Source: Salegentibacter sp. Hel_I_6 (lineage in GTDB: Bacteria; Bacteroidota; Bacteroidia; Flavobacteriales; Flavobacteriaceae). Taken from it: a stretch of DNA of 64,000 bases. The number at the start of each line of letters is the position of its first letter. Within the stretch, counting starts at the first letter, position 1. The position numbers were made by a program, and so were the translations under genes. Below are positions 61,218-64,000 of the stretch, one piece after another. The notes beneath the pieces are model-generated. The model ran no database searches, was not told where the DNA came from, and worked only from the letters and a program-made list of their open reading frames with translations. The DNA lies in assembly GCF_000745315.1 (NCBI RefSeq), contig NZ_JQNQ01000001.1, forward strand, positions 806,001 through 870,000, in the 5' to 3' direction.

Positions 61218-61964
61218 TTAGTTTTCCTCTATTAGTTTACGGTTTCTTGCACGTTGTACCCAAATAAGTAGGCCAACTACAATAAGCGCCATTGGTGATA
61301 ACAGCATAAGCCCATTATCTACATATCCCAGTGCATATAAACCGGTAGATTCAGCATCGGTTACACCTTTGTGACCTAATACTTCAAAACCAAATAATTT
61401 ACCAGAACCTAAAAGTTCACGAAAGAATGCTACAATGATTAAGATCAATCCATATCCGGCAGCATTTCCAACCCCATCAAGAAAAGATTTATAAACACCA
61501 TTTCCTAAAGCAAAAGCTTCTAAACGTCCCATTACAATACAGTTCGTAATAATCAATCCAATAAATACGGAAAGTTGTTTACTCACATCATAGGCATAAG
61601 CCTTTAAAACCTGGTCTACAAGAGCCACAAGAGAAGCCACAACTACTAGCTGTACAATAATCCTAATTCTACTCGGAATCATATTCCGCAGCATAGAAAC
61701 AATCATATTACTAAATGCCATAACCGCTACTACGGCAATAGCCATAACCACTGCAGGTTCTAATTGAACGGTAATTGCCAAAGCAGAACAAATACCAAGT
61801 ACCTGTACCGTAATTGGGTTATTGTCATCCAATGGATCTGTCAATAATTTCCTGTTTCCTTTAGAGAGAAAATGTTCTTTTTCTTCTGAACTGGATAAGA
61901 ACAGAATCATTTCTTTCTTCTTTTTTTCCTTTTCTTCGGAAATATTTAATTTTTCTTTATCCAT
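61218..61964 (-). CDS. nqrD: Na+-NQR subunit D
   Basis: 248 residues. It has a charged N-terminal extension of about 40 residues (KEKEKKKKEMILFLSSSEEK), longer than in proteobacterial NqrD, then six helices with VLGICSALAITVQLEPAVVM and FIGLIITNCIVMGRLEAFAL, the conserved Cys of the membrane Fe-S centre. Partner of NqrE. Confidence 0.95.
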   Translation of the reverse strand: MDKEKLNISEEKEKKKKEMILFLSSSEEKEHFLSKGNRKLLTDPLDDNNPITVQVLGICSALAITVQLEPAVVMAIAVVAVMAFSNMIVSMLRNMIPSRIRIIVQLVVVASLVALVDQVLKAYAYDVSKQLSVFIGLIITNCIVMGRLEAFALGNGVYKSFLDGVGNAAGYGLILIIVAFFRELLGSGKLFGFEVLGHKGVTDAESTGLYALGYVDNGLMLLSPMALIVVGLLIWVQRARNRKLIEEN

Positions 61965-61966
61965 AA

Positions 61967-62710
61967 TTATTGAATTGCAACTTTAATATCTTTCTGCTGT
62001 TCAAAATAAGGCAGGTAATACTGAAGCCTATTTGAAATCATATCTGAAACCCCATCTCCTGTAATTGTAGCACCAGAGATAGCATCTACCTGATTATCGT
62101 CTTTATCTGAAGGATCTATATCACCTTTAACTACAGAAACTCCAACAAGATTTCCACTTTCATCAAAAATCTTTTCATCTGCAAAGCTTTCCTTAAACCA
62201 TTGTTTGGTGATTTCGGCTCCTAAACCTGGAGTTTCCCCAAGGTGATCAAAAGTAGCCCCCTTAATAGTATTTACATCGTCCTTAAGGGAAATATATCCA
62301 AAAATAGCATTCCAAAGTCCATTACCACGAAGTGGTACAATGTAATACTTCTCACCCTCTACATCGGCAACATATAAGGGGAAAATTTGTTCATTATCTT
62401 CCCTCTTTATTTCCTTTGCAAGGTCTACTGTAAAAGCATCTACATCTTCTGCTACAGAGCCGTCATACATCAAAGCGACTTCTTCTGTAATATGTTTATC
62501 ATATAATGCCTCGGCCCCGGCTCTATCGGTTTCAATACCAATAGTTGCAAGAATACTTTGCATTTTTTCCTGGCGTACATTCTCTCGTTGTATTGGTTGA
62601 AGAGAAGTAGCGGTAAATGATAATACAACGGCAACCACCAACACCATAACTATGGCGAATATAAACGTGTAGCCGTTACTGTTTGTTTTATTTACTGATT
62701 TTTCTTCCAT
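61967..62710 (-). CDS. nqrC: Na+-NQR subunit C (covalent FMN)
   Basis: 247 residues. One N-terminal helix (14-36) and a periplasmic FMN-binding domain with DHLGETPGLGAEITKQWF and DAISGATITGDGVSDM. The Thr of SGAT is the site of covalent FMN attachment by ApbE. It takes part in electron transfer from NqrD/E to NqrB. Confidence 0.96.
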   Translation of the reverse strand: MEEKSVNKTNSNGYTFIFAIVMVLVVAVVLSFTATSLQPIQRENVRQEKMQSILATIGIETDRAGAEALYDKHITEEVALMYDGSVAEDVDAFTVDLAKEIKREDNEQIFPLYVADVEGEKYYIVPLRGNGLWNAIFGYISLKDDVNTIKGATFDHLGETPGLGAEITKQWFKESFADEKIFDESGNLVGVSVVKGDIDPSDKDDNQVDAISGATITGDGVSDMISNRLQYYLPYFEQQKDIKVAIQ

Positions 62711-62712
62711 AA

Positions 62713-63894
62713 CTAAACTGCTGTTTCCACTTGACCGGTGGCTGTTTTTACTCTATTCCTTCTGCGCTTAACATTAGACTGTATTACGTAATGGTCTATT
62801 GTTGGAGCAAATACATTCATCAATAAAATAGCCAACATTATCCCTTCCGGATATGCCGGGTTAAAAACCCTGATCATTACTGCCAGAAAACCTATTAGAA
62901 AACCATAAATCCATTTTCCTTTTAAGGTTTGTGCTGCAGAAACTGGATCTGTCGCCATAAATACAATTCCAAAAGCTAAACCTCCAACAATAAGATGTTG
63001 GTACCAGGGGAAGTTGGTTAAATTATTACCCTCAATTCCCATAGATGGCAATGCATTAAAAATCAAGGCCATTGCTGCTGCACCTAAAATAGCACTTACA
63101 ATTATTCGCCAGCTACCTACTTTAGTCAACACCAGAAGCAATGCTCCGGCCAGTATACATATCGTAGAAGTTTCGGCAATAGAACCGGGGATTACCCCAG
63201 AGAACATCTCCATTGCTGAATAGCTCGCATTTTCTCCAGCTGCTAAAGATCCTAATATTGTTTCTCCAGAAATTGCATCTACATTATAAGCTTCACTAAC
63301 CCATACCTGGTTTCCAGACATATAGGTTGGATAAGCAAAAAATGCAAAAGCCCTGGCTGTTAAAGCCGGGTTTAAAATGTTCATTCCTGTACCTCCAAAT
63401 GCTTCTTTACCAACTAAAACAGCAAATACTACTGAAAGTCCTACCATCCACAATGGGATATCAATAGGCATAATCATTGGGATTAACAAACCGGTTACCA
63501 AATAACCTTCGTTTACCTCGTGCCCTCTAAAAATTGCAAAAGCGAATTCAATTCCTAAACCTACCCCGTAAGAAACGGCTACCATAGGAAGAATCTTCAA
63601 GGCTCCGTGACCAAAAGCTTCCCAAAAAGTAAAAGCTTCCCCTAATTGGGAGTAATGCTGATATCCAGCATTCCACATTCCAAATAAAAGTGCTGGTATA
63701 AGTGCAACTACAACTGTAATCATAGTACGCTTTAAATCTACCGCATCTCTAATATGAGCTCCCTTTTGAGTGGTATGATTAGGAGTAAATAAGAAAGTAT
63801 CCAGAGCGTTTACTGCCGGTGCATACTTCTCATATTTTTTCCCCTTCCCAAAGGGTTCTTTTATTTTATCTAATCTTTGTCTTATCCATTCCAT
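62713..63894 (-). CDS. nqrB: Na+-NQR subunit B (covalent FMN, sodium channel)
   Basis: 393 residues with about ten helices: ALIPALLFGMWNAG, EAFGGTGMNILNPALTARAF, GIVFMATDPVSAAQTLKGKW. It carries riboflavin and a covalent FMN. The attachment site should be a DxxSGAT motif; the matching segment here reads VDAISGETIL, with Glu in place of Ala, the Thr kept. It forms the sodium path. Confidence 0.95.
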   Translation of the reverse strand: MEWIRQRLDKIKEPFGKGKKYEKYAPAVNALDTFLFTPNHTTQKGAHIRDAVDLKRTMITVVVALIPALLFGMWNAGYQHYSQLGEAFTFWEAFGHGALKILPMVAVSYGVGLGIEFAFAIFRGHEVNEGYLVTGLLIPMIMPIDIPLWMVGLSVVFAVLVGKEAFGGTGMNILNPALTARAFAFFAYPTYMSGNQVWVSEAYNVDAISGETILGSLAAGENASYSAMEMFSGVIPGSIAETSTICILAGALLLVLTKVGSWRIIVSAILGAAAMALIFNALPSMGIEGNNLTNFPWYQHLIVGGLAFGIVFMATDPVSAAQTLKGKWIYGFLIGFLAVMIRVFNPAYPEGIMLAILLMNVFAPTIDHYVIQSNVKRRRNRVKTATGQVETAV

Positions 63895-63908
63895 ATTCTA
63901 ACTTCTTT

Positions 63909-64000
63909 TTAACCTACTTCAGTAATCATTAAATCCAAACCTAAACGAATAACTTCCTGAATTTCGATTTTGGAAGTATTTACATATTCTACAGCTGCAA
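63909..64000 (-). CDS. nqrA: Na+-NQR subunit A, C-terminal end (partial)
   Basis: The last 29 codons of a minus-strand gene run off the window. YVNTSKIEIQEVIRLGLDLM and ITEVG, then TAA at 63909-63911, match the usual end of NqrA. It is 14 bp upstream of nqrB, as in all nqrABCDEF operons. The rest lies outside the window. Confidence 0.85.
   Translation of the reverse strand, partial: AAVEYVNTSKIEIQEVIRLGLDLMITEVG

Overview
The window looks like part of a chromosome of a marine-type Flavobacteriaceae (Bacteroidota), of the Gramella/Salegentibacter/Zunongwangia kind. The evidence is a complete Na+-NQR cluster, a Rho factor with a long hydrophilic insert, many lipoproteins and CarboxypepD_reg-like proteins, BfmA/MobB-type mobilization genes, TAnnTTTG promoter boxes, low G+C and almost universal TAA stops. 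This is inferred from protein resemblance; no database search was run.

Positions 1-33,350 are accessory and mosaic. The left end (1-6,800) is a graveyard: a broken outer-membrane barrel gene, an intact IS3-family element (922-2132), a lipoprotein gene with an in-frame TAA, a decayed M50 peptidase gene, and pieces of IS66 and of a TnpB-like nuclease. Within it lies a very short gene (5526-5663, minus) with the layout of a RiPP precursor, followed by a perfect hairpin and a secreted CarboxypepD_reg-like gene. Next (7,050-14,100) is a compact four-gene operon: a DnaQ-BRCT exonuclease, then a TerB protein, a DUF2791-type ATPase and a DEIH helicase that match the Shango (SngABC) anti-phage architecture. 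The TerB protein has an unusual SH3b-TM-TM2 membrane front end. A group II intron, a BfmA/MobB mobilization module, a copper-type MbnP/MbnH cluster, two serine hydrolases (one broken), a PadR/HAAS pair, hipBA, a broken AbiE-like toxin pair with a perfect palindromic operator, and a tyrosine integrase beside tRNA-Arg(ACG) complete the region. The integrase and tRNA suggest that 33,355 is the right boundary of one or more integrated elements.

Positions 33,355-64,000 are mostly core chromosome. They hold a M57-type secreted protease, the clpS-prmA-tpiA-DoxX-DUF1599 operon, divergent folP-cdaA, an ABC exporter, truA, a phosphodiesterase, rho, clpP, two L,D-transpeptidases, gpmI, a thioredoxin-like gene, map, and the nqrABCDEF cluster followed by a small conserved gene and apbE (the flavin transferase that matures NqrB/NqrC). 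The notable island here is a tightly overlapping four-gene operon (45,810-48,523) behind a TPP riboswitch with a clear terminator. It encodes a methyltransferase, a HypE/ThiL-like AIR-synthase protein, a ThiE-like protein with altered active-site motifs, and a Trm112-like zinc protein, and its biochemical role is not obvious. Next to tRNA-Gly(TCC) a 130-bp tandem repeat carries copies of the tRNA 3' end and its terminator.

The strongest candidates for under-described biology are the TPP-controlled operon, the RiPP-like precursor locus, and the membrane-anchored, exonuclease-linked Shango-type operon.
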